Of a stretch of 64,000 nucleotides of DNA, positions 41,500 through 54,591 are shown in pieces. Within the stretch, counting starts at the first letter, position 1. Each line of letters starts with the position of its first letter. The translations under genes were made by a program, and so were the position numbers. The notes below the pieces were generated by a model, which worked only from the letters and a program-made list of their open reading frames with translations, was not told where the DNA came from and ran no database searches. Where the stretch lies: contig NC_089459.1 in NCBI RefSeq assembly GCF_026210795.1, positions 1,612,001 through 1,676,000 on the forward strand, written 5' to 3'. Source of the DNA: Rhizophagus irregularis (taxonomy: Eukaryota > Glomeromycota > Glomeromycetes > Glomerales > Glomeraceae).

Positions 41500-43763
41500 A
41501 TTTATTTTCAAAATACTCATATTGCCGTATTGTGGTTATCATCATTATATCACATGATATTCGTTATAAATTTATGCTAATGTCTGCTTTAATTTCAAGT
41601 GCACACCTTATCATTTAATGCATATAATATGCGAATAAACTACTACCACATCAATTCCCTTACGCAAAGTTTGAAATTCTTACCCAATGCATGGTTCCTT
41701 GAAATATGAGAATTTCATTTCTGATTTTTTTTGTGTATATGTTATTAATAATCACGTAACAGTCGTAACATCCTGTCCATTGGTCAGAATCGAAATCACA
41801 TGACTCCATTTTCCAACGTACTCTGGTCGTTGTCGGAAATAATTCCAATGCCTTATCCACATCCTGTTCATTATCTATTTCATTGGCTATTGCATTTCAA
41901 CCTGTCAAGGATGGTTCGAGTCCCTCCTCGATTATACCCAACAATTCTACCATTCTAAGAAGTCAAATATATTAAATTTTTTTTTTCTAAAAAAAAAATT
42001 TCAAAATTAATTACTGTATATATTAATTGAGATATTTAATAATATTTAAGATTATTTTATTTGCTATACTTCAAACAGATCAATAAATAGTTGCATGGTC
42101 TCATTGTAATTTAGGTAACACTTTATCTATGAGTAATTGAATAGGTCTAATCACAAAGCCAAGCCCATAGTGAGTTTGGAACGGAATAAGTTCGGCTGTA
42201 TTTTATTTATAGTAATTTTTTTTTTTATATAGCTATTTAATGCAATTACAAAAGGATTATGTCTCATTTTTATTAGATTTTCGGTCAAGTGTAATCCGAT
42301 GAATCAATCTAGCATGCAACGAGGGGTTGAAAGATCCTTTTACATATAATAGTACATGCATTTAAGAAAGTAATCGTAATAACCGAAAGGTAAATTTGCT
42401 TTATAAGGATTAATTAGATTTTTAAGAAATAAATAATAATTATAGTTTTATATTAAATTTTCATTGAAGTGAAGTACGTGTTTGAAAGTGTTTTTATTTG
42501 AAATACAAATAATAAATAAAGGGGGCTTTTTACACAGGAAAACTTTAAATTTCTCAATAACAATCAAAAACGGAGAACTGAATGATAAATTTTTTTTTAT
42601 TACGCAATGTTTCTTTAAATTACCCAAATAAATTGGTTTTATGTAATAATACATTAATTATATTAATTATTTTAATTTCTAACTTTAATTGGTTAAAATG
42701 AATAATATATAAGTAATTTTTTTCAATCAACCAAGAATTTTTATAATTCGATACGAATACGCAAGTGGTTACGCCAAAATCTGTATTATTATGCATTTTG
42801 AAAGAAGGAATTTACCGGGAAATTTTCTTTTTTAAAAAAAAAAAAAAAAAAAAAATTTTTTACAAAATTAACAAATAATCTTCCTTGTTTAAAAGAATAT
42901 TCTAGGATTATCAGCGGAATTACCGGATTTGTTATTTAAGTTCATGCAGGTTCACTAGAATCAAATAAAATTAATGAGAATTGAATTTTTTTAAAACACT
43001 AGAAAATATATTTTAAAAGATTTACAATATTATAATAATATTGGTCCCTGATTAAAGTAATACAATATATATTTGTGTTTTGGATGAACAAATTAAAAAA
43101 AAATTTCTTAAGTGTTACATTTAACGCATGTAAAGAAAGAATTTTTATACGTGTATTTATATGTTATATTTAATGGTCGGTGATTAATTGATTAATTGAT
43201 TAAACTTATCGTAACCATTCATTACATTCATTATTTAACTAATATATATTTATGTGTGTTACGCGTTAATACGTTTTAAATTATTAATATTGTATTTAAA
43301 GAGATAAATTGGTTTTGGTTTCACCCTTTTCTTTTTTTCTGGAGTTCTTCTTGTAAAAGCTCTTTTTTATGCAAATATTTTAAAAAAAAAGAAAAGTAAG
43401 TTTTCGATAAATTATTAATTGAATTTGAAAGGTTACAATTATTTCGGGATCGAATGTTGATCCGAAATGATTTCCAAGCGTTGGGAATGTTGGGAATGTT
43501 GGGAATGTTGGGAGTGTTGAAATGTTGAAATGTTTAAAATCCCTTGAAAAAAATTGAAATCCCTTGAAAAAATAAAAAAATATTATCACGCGTACAAATT
43601 CAATCAACTTACGTGACAAAAAAAACGCGAAATTATTATAATTAAAAATTAATTTATTTTTCTTTTTTTTTATAGACTTTTAGGTACATACCTTCCTTTT
43701 GAAAAAAAAAATTAAAAATATCTGGACCTATAAAGATTTTTCATTTAAAAAAATCCTTTCATA
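41500..43763. other. Intergenic region upstream of the 7-TM gene
   Basis: Mixed to AT-rich. A minus-strand stretch at 41860-41700 (KALELFPTTTRVRWKMESCD then DSDQWTGCYDCY) looks protein-like but is short and isolated, and may be an eroded gene fragment. A 22-nt A-run is at 42834-42855. No gene supported. Confidence 0.4.
43481..43532. repeat. 9-bp minisatellite
   Basis: Tandem TTGGGAATG at 43481, 43490 and 43499, then TTGGGAGTG at 43508 and two shortened TTGAAATG units at 43517 and 43525. It is followed by a short duplicated AAATCCCTTGAAAAA. Confidence 0.9.
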
Positions 43764-44800
43764 ATGGGTACCCCACTAGAATTAGGATTTTTATCTTTTA
43801 GTGTTGCATTTACGTCCATATCATTCATATTTTTATTATATCAATGTATAATAAATTTTACAAAATTACGACTTGCGTGGTAAGATTTTTTTTTTCCATA
43901 TTTTTTATTTATTTATTTATTAATTAATTAATTATTTATTTATTTATTTAATTATTTATTATAGTTTATTATCCACATTTACAATAATTATAATTAGTAT
44001 AAGTAATTTTTACTGGGATCAGGATCCAACAAAATTATTTATACCAAGAAGTGTTTATTGGATATTATTTGCATTTATTAGAGCAACTTATACGACTATA
44101 ATAGTCGTATGTATGTTAGATATGGGTAGAAAATTTTATGAAAAATATCGTTGGAATACTACACTTTTTAAAGCTACTGTATTACATTTAATTATTTTTG
44201 ACTGTATAAATATTGCTGATGCCGTTTTAATTCTCATTCATCTGAGTGATACATCTAATTTACCTTTATTTATCGGTCAGGTATGTATTAAAATATTTTA
44301 AATTCTTTTAAATTTTATATATATATATTCTAAATTTCTTTCTTTTATTCATATAGTTGATTGTAGGAGTTATAACAATACTATCATCATTCCTCTATTC
44401 TTTCTTACCGGTTATATCATTACGTATATGTTTTAATAACAGACAACAATCATCTATTATTAAAAGAAAAAGAATGAATAATATAAGCGCTCAATCAGCT
44501 GCTGTAGGTGCTTGGTATATGAGCATAACTGGTATATTATCAATTTGTTATTTAATACTTTATTTGGTCACTTTTGCTTTTACGGATAAATTAAGTTATA
44601 GTGCAATTGGTAACTCTTTTGATTCATTAATAAGAACTGGTATTTCTTTAGCTGTAGCTTTACCCCCTCCTACTAAATTAATTCAATTTATGAAATCAAA
44701 AATTATTATATCTTATGATGTTCCTCATGATTCTAATGATATTAGAGAAAGTTGCAAAGTTTTAAAAGTTGATGATCAAGAATTTGAAGAATCTGCTTAA
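43764..44800 (+). CDS. Seven-transmembrane protein, family unknown
   Basis: Three exons: 43764-43879, 43965-44280 and 44357-44800; 876 nt, 291 aa. Hydropathy read by eye gives seven helices: residues about 5-30 (LSFSVAFTSISFIFLLYQCI), 38-57, 70-92 (YWILFAFIRATYTTIIVVC), 110-135, 140-168 (LIVGVITILSSFLYSFLP), 188-215 (YMSITGILSICYLILYLV) and 225-255. The loop after helix 5 is basic (NNRQQSSIIKRKRMN) and the C-tail is acidic, so the C-terminus is probably cytosolic. The layout is GPCR-like, but I see no signature motif that ties it to a named class. It looks like a lineage-type fungal membrane protein. Phases agree and introns are GT-AG. Confidence 0.8.
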
Positions 44801-45244
44801 ATTTCCTTTAAAGATATACTTAATAATAATATATGTGTAAAAAAAAAACAAAAAAAAAATTTAAAAAAATTTATAAAATTTAATTATTTATATATTGTCA
44901 CGTGGCACAGCAAATAAGTTTTGCATAAATTAAATTTGTATAGGCGACAGTAGATTTCTTATCATTAGAATTAATTTTTTTTAATATTGTATATAATTTT
45001 TGATTTATTTAACATTTATTTATTTTTATTCAAGTTTCATTTGATATTTCTTGAAATAAAATTAATAAAATTCCAATTGCAAATTTTCTTGTAAAATGAC
45101 AAAATGATAATAGAAAACTCTATGTATCAACCTATCAATATCTATATATATAATTTCATTGCTCTTTTACCTAGTAATAATACAATTTTTTTCTGTTAGA
45201 TTATAATTAAAATTACAAAAAACTATGAATATTACAATTCTATT

Positions 45245-46338
45245 TTATTCTTCTATCATCAACTTTTGAAATACTCTCTCCAATACAGAAAACGCTTCAT
45301 CACCTAATCCAAGAAATATTACATTTTGGCATACCTAAATAATTTTTTATATTATTAATAATTCTTCAAAATCATATCACTTAATTTCAATTACCTGCTC
45401 AAAATTTCTAGACGTTATTGTATCCATCCAAGCTTTATCGTCATGATTATATAACCATGTTAAAATTGGTTCAATCGTAGAAATTGATGGTATAGGAATG
45501 GTCATCCTTGTTACATATCTTCCATAAGAAATTGGTCGAAGAAATATCGTTGTTGAAAAATAATGAACCATTTTTGAAAATAATTCACTCTGTGGAGATA
45601 AATATTGTAATTGTACAACAATCTCTAATGTCATCGGTTTTTTATGTTGTTGTGTAATTTGACTCGAAGATGATGAACCTGATAAAGTTGGTGAATAATA
45701 AAATGATGTTGTAGTTGAAGAATAAGAAGTTGGTTCATCATCTTTTTGTTCAATATCATCATCACAAATTCCATTATCATCAATAAATTGTTCTTTAAAA
45801 AGTTCATCTAATGCTTCAGCAGGTTCAACTTCTTTTATGTCAAATTGTTCCGAATCAGATAATGATATTAAAATTGATTTATTGTCAGCAAAAGAATATT
45901 TTCTATTCCATTCTGTAAAACTTAATAAACGTACAATAGTACATTTATGAAAAATTGTAGAACCAAGTAATGTCATTTGACCAAGAAGTTGATAAAATGT
46001 TGAAACTCCTAATTCTGTTGGAAAATCAACTTCAACGATTTCATTTATATGATCACTTGGTAAATTTGGCATGTTATTTGTAATAGATTGAATAAATGAA
46101 AAAAACCATGATGTTGTCAATTCTTTATTTACTGTGGATGGCATTTCTGAAATATGGGGTGTAATAATATCATCAGCTAGTTCTCTCTTCTTTCGAAAAT
46201 TCGATTTTCTTAGGAAAAAAAATCGATGATGATTTTTAATAATAATACTTTACCATTACGCTTTCTCTTTTCTTGTTCCAAGATATTATTCTTTTTAATA
46301 AAAGAAGTAAGTTTTGAATAATTAAGCGGAAAACCCAT
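45245..46338 (-). CDS. 318-aa orphan protein
   Basis: Proposed exons 46338-46254, 46176-45395 and 45334-45245; 957 nt, 318 aa. The last exon is well supported: reading through a GT-AG intron turns the 3' end into NFEQ followed by VCQNVIFLGLGDEAFSVLER. The first intron is less sure because its acceptor (ACTAG) lacks a pyrimidine tract; the alternative start is the ATG at 46144. The N-terminus is basic (KKNNILEQEKRKRN). The middle has a low-complexity Ser/Thr/Tyr run (SYSSTTTSFYYSPTLSGSS) between two ordered-looking halves (FHKCTIVRLLSFTEWNRKYS; IVVQLQYLSPQSELFSKMVH). I recognise no domain. Function unknown. Confidence 0.7.
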
Positions 46339-47400
46339 GTGGAAATTGGTCAACTTTGGATCAGAACAAAAAAAAAACCAACAAAATTACGATATGTAAA
46401 AAACTATATATATATAAAAGAGTATCCATGAAGTTACAATAATGTAACAAACTATATTTAGTTCAAAAAAAAAAAGATCCAAAAAAAAGTATATATATAT
46501 CTATATAAAATAAAAATTAAAAAAAATACCAAAAATACCAAATTCGCGAAAAAAAGATGTACCATCAAAAAATAATAACAATAGTATTATTACGTGATCT
46601 GATTCATATATAGAGGTACGAAGAAAAAAAAAGTCATTTATTATCATATGTTTATTACACGTTGTTTTTGATTTTCTTGTTTATCCTAAAAATATCACCA
46701 AAATTTAGTCGTTTTATAAAGTTTAATTATATTATTATTATTATTATATTTTAAATGTACTCCTGTACTCCTTGAATAAAGTGATTAATGTAATTAAGTA
46801 ATTTGATATAATTTGATACAATAATCAAATGATCAAATTTCACTTGCTGATTAATTTTATTTTTTTACTTGAACAAACCACTTATATTTAAGAAAAAAAA
46901 GAATTTTGATGGATGAGGAAATTGGAACACGAATTAAACGTAATCAATTTCTTATCATGTGATTTGATTTGCGTTACTCCGTTACTCCTCGCGAGAAAAT
47001 ATTATGTAAGAATAAGTACGTTATTATAGAATGTCTAAAAGGCCAAATCTTCTAAGTTGTATTTACAATAATGTGAATGTTTAATTATTATTTTTTTATT
47101 ATAAATTATGAAATAAATATTAAGGAATTGCTTGTTACAATGGTGAATTATTGAAGTTGTAATGTAAGAGTTGGATAAAATTCACTCTTATTTATTAATA
47201 CTTTATATATAAGAAAAACTAGATACTTCTCCTCCATAATACATAATCTTTTTTTGACGAGTTTTTTTAACTATATGATATATATATTAATAATCTAATT
47301 CAAGGAAATGAAAAGAATAAAGAAGAATAAAAGGATAAGTAAAAATAAAATTAAACCAAGGTAAAAAAAATATTTACCAGTGTAATTTTCACCATATATT
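46339..47400. other. Upstream region of the orphan gene, no gene seen
   Basis: Purine-rich A/G runs near the start (46370-46640), then A/T-rich DNA. No ORF or repeat structure supported. Confidence 0.4.
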
Positions 47401-50400
47401 CAGTATATATTCATTATGTTAAATTTAAATTTTTTGTTTTAAAAAAACTAATAATTTTATTAATAAAAAGTAGTTAAAAAGAAGGTTTATATAAATATAT
47501 ACTAAAAATACAATCAATTTATAATTTAAATAATAAAGCTAAAATAGAATATTTTATATTACAAAAAATGCCAAAATCAGTTTTTTCCTCCAGTCTTTTT
47601 TATCTTACTTTCAGAAATAATATTGCATTTTATAGAATCTGCTTACTAATACAAAACAAGTTTTTTTGATAGTGATTTTATATCTTTAAGGTTTATTGAT
47701 AAATAAACTTCTCTCCAAATTTAATATATCTATCATATTAATATTTTGTATTTATTAACTATGATTTCTTCATTCATTTAAATGTAAATACTGAAGCATT
47801 TTTTACAAATAGACAAAAAAAAAATTTTTCAGTATATTTCAATAAATTTTCAGTATATTTTTAGTATATATTCAGTAATATTAATATATTTTTGGTAAAT
47901 TCAGTTAAAGATGTTAGCCTTAATTATTTTTAAAAAATTTTGAATTACAACTATAAAATTCTTATAGCTTTAATTAATTAATTATAACATATAAAAATTT
48001 TGTGTTACAGCACTTTTTTGAATTACGACTAACATATTTAAATTCAGTTCATTTAGATTCAATATATTTATTAGTATATTTGATATATTCAGTTTAAAAA
48101 ATTTATTAAATAAAAATTATTAATTGCATGTTTTTTAATATATTAGCAATTAAGCTGAAAAAAAAAGACTATAACTAATAATGTATATATCTTAAAAAAT
48201 ATTAATAATAAAGGTTATTGACTTGGTAGTGCTTATGAGCAAAAATTCAAAAAAAAATTATATTCTGCATTTAAATCTAAAAGTAAAATTAATGATCTTA
48301 GTAAAAAGTTATTGATTGAGTATTTTGAACAAAAGGAAGAGTTTCAGTGAATCTATGCTAACGATAAAAATAACTAAATAATATAAATACTAAATTTAAA
48401 TTTAAAATTAATTTTGATCAGATAACTCATATTAAGCTTAAAGCCAAATATTCTATCTGCTAAAATTAATTTTAAACAGATGTTCTATACTGAATTTGAA
48501 GTTAAATATTCTTTTAAACTAAAATCACTTAAATCTTTAATTAAAACACTAAAAAAAAAGCAGATTTAAACTTATGTAAGATTTTTAGAATGTTTTTTCA
48601 CTTATTAATTTTAATTGCTGATCCATCACTTAATAATATAAAATTAATCTGTAAATCTAATGTAAATTTTATATAAATTACATTAATTGGCATATTTTAA
48701 TGCTGATTTTGTCTTATAAGATTACATTTAAATATAATAATGACTTATCAATCAAATAATACTAAATATGAATAATCTACAAAAAAAAAAAATTTATTAT
48801 TTAATATAAAATTTAACAAATTTATTTTAAAGAAAGTTACCATTCCATCTTATATTTTAATTAAATTAATTTTATATACAAATTTTACAAGTTTTTTTTA
48901 CATTATTAAAAAATATATAATATTTTTTTTTAATTTTTTTGGCATATCTTGATTCTACTAATTTTGAAAAACACATTCAAGTAAAGTAATATCTTTTTCT
49001 AGCAAAATTTTGAAGTATTTATATTGTTATAATTTAAGAGAATTACTAAACTTAACCTGGGGGAATTTTCCTCCCCTTTCCCTTTATTTCAATTTTTAAT
49101 TAAAATATTGACTTGTATAGTAATTTAAGAATAAGATTATATGTAAATTTATGAAAAGAAAAGGTTTTATTAAGTTAAAAAGGGTAGTTGTTCAGATGGT
49201 TTTTGAGAAAATTACATAATTTTGATTTTATAGTTAAATTATATTTTTCATGATAAAAATTTTTTTTAAAACCAAAAATTGCCAAATTTTTATGCGATTA
49301 ATATCCACTTATATTTATTTTATATATTTCATAAAAAAAGTTTATTTTTTTTAAATTTTTGAGGGGGGAGGAATTATCCCCCGGTTAAGATTAGCAATAC
49401 TCATAATTTAATATATAAAAATTTGTTAAAATTTATTATAGATTACTAATTATTTTATACTGTTGAGTGGTAAACTAACAATTAATTGATTTTTTGCAGG
49501 AAAAATATTTTTGTTTGCTATAATGCAGTAGATTTTGTAATAATCTAACTAAGAAAACACTAAAAGTGATATGTATTTCATCCACTAAGTTTAAATTTTC
49601 ACTTAATAGTGCATATATAAGGTAATTTTATATTATGACAAATGATTTGACAATTAATAATATTAGAACTAGGATTTTAATATTGCTTTTATATATCTGT
49701 TATTTTAATAAATTATCAAATATGCTGTAATAATAAAAAAAAAAATTATAAATTTTTTTTAAATGTAAAAAATTTATTATTTAATATTAATTATATTTAC
49801 CAGTATTTTTAATTAAAAATTTCTTAATTTACATTAAATATTTTTATATATATTATAAAAAAAAATTATATAAAAATTTTTAATAAATATAATTTTAAAA
49901 ATATATAATATAATATATGTATTTTTGTTTATTTTGCAAATTTATTTAAAGTATCAAAGTGAATTAAAAGTATAAAAGAAAAAAATTTCACTACTAATCA
50001 CATGGATTATATTTTTATGAATTTTTCAACTATTAAAAAATATTAAAATATAAACTAAGTTGTTGATAAAACTTCAGTTTTATTTTTAAAGAGGCAAATA
50101 TCTTACTGAAGAGCTTGCTGAAAGATAGTTTATTGACTTTATTGATATAATTTTGAAATATTATCACAATTCAAATATAACTAAAATTTTCTAAATCTTT
50201 GTGAGTTATTATTTAAAATTCCAAATATATATAATCATATGTATAATTTAAATTCAAAATATAATAAATAACTCAGAATTTACAAATATTAATTAAAAAA
50301 GAATACATGCATTTTGTATATATTTTTATCATGTTTGCAAAACTTTGAAAATACTTTCTAAAGACAAAATGCAAAATGTTTATAAAAAAAATCTGCTGAC

Positions 50401-51795
50401 CTGAATATGTCAATAAAATCTACTAATAACCTACCAGTTATACAACATTATTCTTCATTAATAAATAAAAAATTATTGGAAATTTTAAACACTAATCAAT
50501 GGATATACATATTGCATTATTAAAAAAACTACTAAATGTATAAGCTAAATCCTTTACCTTTAAAGGTAAAAATAAACAGATCAATTACACTAAAATGATA
50601 TCACAAAATGCAAATAGTAATAATAGCAGGTCAAATTCTTTCATACCTTTTAGAAGTAAATCACAAAAATAAACTACTTTGAAAAGTAATAACATCAGTA
50701 ATAAAAGTATATAGCATAAAATTAAGAAATAACAATATACTTTAGAGAAGAAAATTTTAACAATTATGACTGAATATAATTTATTAATTAAAAACAATAT
50801 CTGTAAAATTATTATTTATGATATCCTTTTTAAATGGTCTCAACTCAAAATCTAAACTATCTTAAAGAATAAAATCACATAATTGCTATAAAACTTAAAT
50901 TACAGAAAAAATATGTTACAGTTACTGTATTAATCAACCTTAACAAAATGGCTTTAAGACATTATTCCATTGAGAGAAATGCCTGTATGATAATTTTTAA
51001 TAATCTGAAATTTGAAACAATACAAAAAATATAAGAAATTCTAAGCTATTTTAATAAATATTTCTAAATCTATGATAATAAGTATTTTATATTTTGCTAA
51101 AAATCCAATCTAATCATTATTTGCATTAATAAGTAAGATAAAAGGTGTAGTAAATTGATTATATATTACAATTTTCAGGCTGATTTGAACAAGGTTACTA
51201 ATATAAAAGTCAGTTTATAAAAATACACTAGTATTTAAAAATAATACTTTACATTCATTATGAATAGATTTAAAAATAGACTATCAAAAAAGAATCTCCA
51301 CTAGAAATAAAAACCAGGTAGTTATACAAAAATCTTTAGGTAATAAAAAGCAGAAAGAAAAGCCTTTTGAAAAAACTTATAACAAAAAACAGAAGTAGTA
51401 GAATTAGAAAAGCTTTGATAGTACTAACAAACTAACAGTTTTAGCTGAAATTAAATTATTATTAAAAAAGATTTGTTTACTGGTGATTACTTCCTACTTG
51501 AATTATTTTTTTATTACTTTTTTCATTTATAATTGTTTTATTCTGAATTTGTTATTTTACTTCTTTTTTTTTTTTGTTGTATGCTGATTCTGAAATAGTC
51601 CTTTGTGAAATACTCATAGGTATAGTTGTATAGATTAGAAGGAGGGCTCCCCTTTAAGAATAGTTTGCTTTATACAATTAACATACTTTCTGAATCAGAA
51701 TTTCCATCTGATAGTGCATAAATAAAGTCTTAGTTTAAGATGATAAGTAGTTTAATATTTAATTAATTAGGATATTTTTTTGCTCATTCAATATA
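47400..51795. other. Second long AT-rich island with eroded coding traces
   Basis: About 4.4 kb of A/T-dominated DNA. A coherent 40-codon reading occurs at about 48225-48350 on the plus strand (SAYEQKFKKKLYSAFKSKSK then KLLIEYFEQKEEFQ, stop). A loose tandem repetition follows around 48395-48520 (AAAATTAATTTT...AAATATTCT twice). A short inverted-repeat element lies at 49047-49394. No intact gene. Confidence 0.6.
49047..49394. mobile_element. Probable short inverted-repeat element
   Basis: The left edge CTTAACCTGGGGGAATTTTC then CTCCCC (49051-49076) is matched in inverted form by GGGGGGAGGAATTATCCCCC then GGTTAAG on the right (49363-49389). The G/C-rich ends stand out sharply in AT-rich DNA. 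The interior has no ORF. No certain target duplication. Confidence 0.6.
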
Positions 51796-51799
51796 TGTA

Positions 51800-52332
51800 C
51801 AGTCAACTCTCTTTATAGTCACACATTTGGGACAGTCCATATTTGGTGATTATGAAGAGATGTGACTATATAAAAAATTTCTTATATTTGTATATTATAA
51901 TTCCGGCCAAAAATTAACATAATTTTAGCCAGAATTATACTTAAAACTTTATTGTATCGTAACTTCGCCAATATTAATCGTAGAGAGATGATCTTACCGC
52001 CATTCGATTCGTCTTGATGAGACGGTTCTAATGGTATAAAATACGTCGAAATCCAATCACTAGATTAATTTCCAAAATTAAAAAAATATTAATGGTTTTT
52101 GTGTAATAACTCCGTCAATATTGATCACAGAGAGATGAGCTTACCACCATTCGATTCGTCTCGATGAGGCGATTCCAACGAGCTATAAATCGTCTTTTTA
52201 CAATCACTAGGTACCGAGAAATCTAGCAAAATGTTAAATGGCGCAGTAAACGTAAATCAAGAAATATTATAATGCCGATGTTTAACATTTTGTTGAATAA
52301 CTCGTCAGCCAGTGATCGGAAAAAAATAAAAC
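51800..52332. mobile_element. Truncated copy of Tc1/mariner-like element B
   Basis: Starts with TA then CAGTCAACTCTCTTTATAGT at 51798-51819 and follows the complement of 4978 down to about 4300, including the GGCCAAAAATTAAC block and two hairpin modules (near 52005 and 52160). It stops where LINE sequence begins near 52333, so one element is cut by, or fused to, the other. Confidence 0.8.
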
Positions 52333-52467
52333 AAAAACTAAAACTAACTCTCTCCCATTCTGCTCACTTGACAATATTTACGAAAAAATAAAAAATTTTT
52401 TCGGAGTTTTTTATTACTTTTTCTTTATAATTTCTTTATTTTAGATAACTACTACGACACTTTACAA

Positions 52468-54538
52468 ATGAATAAAGATAACAAAAAGAAAAATAACCAG
52501 TCTAACAAAGATACTACATCTAAACGTCCTGCCTCTAGCTCTCCAGCAGGCAACGTTTCTGGTCAAGGTTCCTCTATATCTGGCCCTTCGAACACTCCAC
52601 CTTCGACCACCTCTACTAATAAACGTACCAGAGTCAGTGCTGACGACTCTGTCACGTGATGTTCGATAAACCTCTCACGCTTCCTGGCCCTGTTGAGACA
52701 ACTTCCGCTGAGATACCTTCTCAACCCGATACCTCCTCTCTCGATGCTTCGCAACACGCCCCTACTAACAACAACGATAAAGGCAAAAGCCCTGAAATTA
52801 CTTCCCACAAGATGCCTAGCCCTGAACGTCGCATGCCTCTCCGGACGCGTCCCAAGCTGCAGTACAATCTCAACCTACACTTTTCTACGCCTCGGCCGCT
52901 CCTAATGACGTCGATGGCTTTTGGAATCACTTCGCTTCAAACCGCGACGCGTGCGACGCGGTTGATCGACAACTTTCCTTGTACTCCTCTTATGGTAGTC
53001 GTGCCACGTATAGTGGATCCAACGATTTGAAGAGGATCATCGTCCACTTCCGAAAAAAGGAAGATCTTGACAAAGCCACAGCCTCCCCTATGGATTCTTT
53101 GTTTGGCTTGCATTTCCATGCATATGACCCCCAGGCTATTAAGGCTGATGAACACGCGCGTACTGCATGGTTACCGATATCCCCCTTTTTCTAACTGACG
53201 CTCTTTTGCGTGGTACCTTTTCTCGTTACGGCAATATTACTCGTCGCCATACCCGTTTATCTAAACTTTATCGTACTGCATACATTACCTTTGAATCTAC
53301 TGGTGCTTACAGAACGCTAGGCTCTCTGGGCGTCCAGCTGGATGAGACATTGTTTGCGTATTTGCCCCGCTACTTTACCGCTTTGAACAACGCGCTGAAA
53401 GACGTGCTTATGTTGCTTTACTTGCCGGTCTCCCACGTGGCACTATAGCGGTCGATCTTGCTGAAATTGCCGATGAAATTTCTGCTAAATCTATCGATGT
53501 TCATACCCATGAATTCTTACGATCCCCACCCAAGCGCTACGCCTATTGCCATTTTGCTCTGAAACGCTATGGAAAATGCTAAATCTATTTCATGTTCTTC
53601 AAGAATTTACAACCCGCCTTACCAATTGCATTTTGCCTCCGGAAACCTCATTTTGTATCTTTCTCGGAAATTGGCCACCTGGCAGCCTCGTCATCGTACG
53701 AGGGTACGCCCTAACTTGTAACCCCGATCGATGCGGTTCTTCATCTAGACCTAATCGCCCTTCTCGCCCTTGGCAATCTAATGATAAATTACGTGCTTTA
53801 TATAACAAGCATCTACCTCCTTCTCATCCTGCTAAACGACATAACCGTTTTGCCCGCCCTGATAACAATAATGATGGACAAAGCCGTACCAATGCTTCTC
53901 GCCATCGTTCTAAATCCAGACCTAGTAATCGACAACAATCTCGTTCTCGTTCTCAACATCAACCATGGAATCGCGACAATCTTAATAACAATAATAATAA
54001 TCTACGTCGTCGTATTCCTGATGCAAATGAACTTGATTACTATATTGATGGCATGGATGTTACATACCCTGCTCCTCCTACTGTGCTTACTGATTGGAAA
54101 TCTATTGGTGCTGCTCTTGAAAAAGTAGTTGAAGAATTAGCCCTTCTTACCACACAATTTGCTACCATGAACAGCCGCATCACTAATTTGGAATCTGCTA
54201 TGGCTGCTCGTGCTCCTATTCCTGGCCCTTTTGTCACTAAACCTCCTTCCTACATCCCTTCCTCTATGCAAGGATGGGATGATACAGTGAATCGAAATGA
54301 CAATAATATTCTCGTTGATGTTACTTCTCCTCCTTTGCAATCAACAAGTGGTTTTTCCCCGATTCTTCATTTTGCTCCCATTCCACCTTCCAACGTCGCT
54401 CCTTCCTCCCCTATTGATATGGAACAGCGTCTCTCCTCTCTTTCCGATACTGTTGCCTCCTTGGCTGGCTCGATTAAAGAAGGAATCCAACAAAACAACC
54501 TCATCTTAGCTCAGCAACAAGGCCAAGCTAATCAATAA
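52468..54538 (+). pseudogene. LINE ORF1 (RNA-binding, gag-like), frameshifted
   Basis: Starts at ATG 52468 with a Ser/Thr/Pro/Lys-rich leader, changes frame near 52655, 52870, 53165 and 53400-53580, and ends in an intact 3' part to a TAA at 54536-54538. The middle resembles an RRM (LIVHFRKKEDL-type and LYRTAYITFES stretches, the latter near 53270). The C-terminal part is Arg/Ser/Gln-rich (RHRSKSRPSNRQQSRSRSQ) followed by Asn runs and a helical segment (LEKVVEELALLTTQFATMNS), a plausible coiled coil. This is the usual ORF1 layout; binding to LINE RNA is inferred from it. Confidence 0.75.
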
Positions 54539-54591
54539 TTGTTCTTTTTTTCTCTTCCCCTTCTTTATTACCGATTTATCAGTGTGTAATA

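Noticed and set aside
41890-41945. tRNA T-arm-like GGTTCGAGTCC
   Set aside because: Stem partners do not pair, and no acceptor or anticodon arm is found in the 70 bp upstream.
50585-50797. Hydrophobic 70-aa minus-strand ORF
   Set aside because: Leu/Ile/Phe-rich reading of an AT island without any flanking coding signal.
53546-54538. 330-aa Ser/Arg/Asn-rich ORF as a host splicing-factor-like gene
   Set aside because: It is the C-terminal frame of the LINE ORF1, followed directly by ORF2 and with the same pyrimidine-rich codon use.
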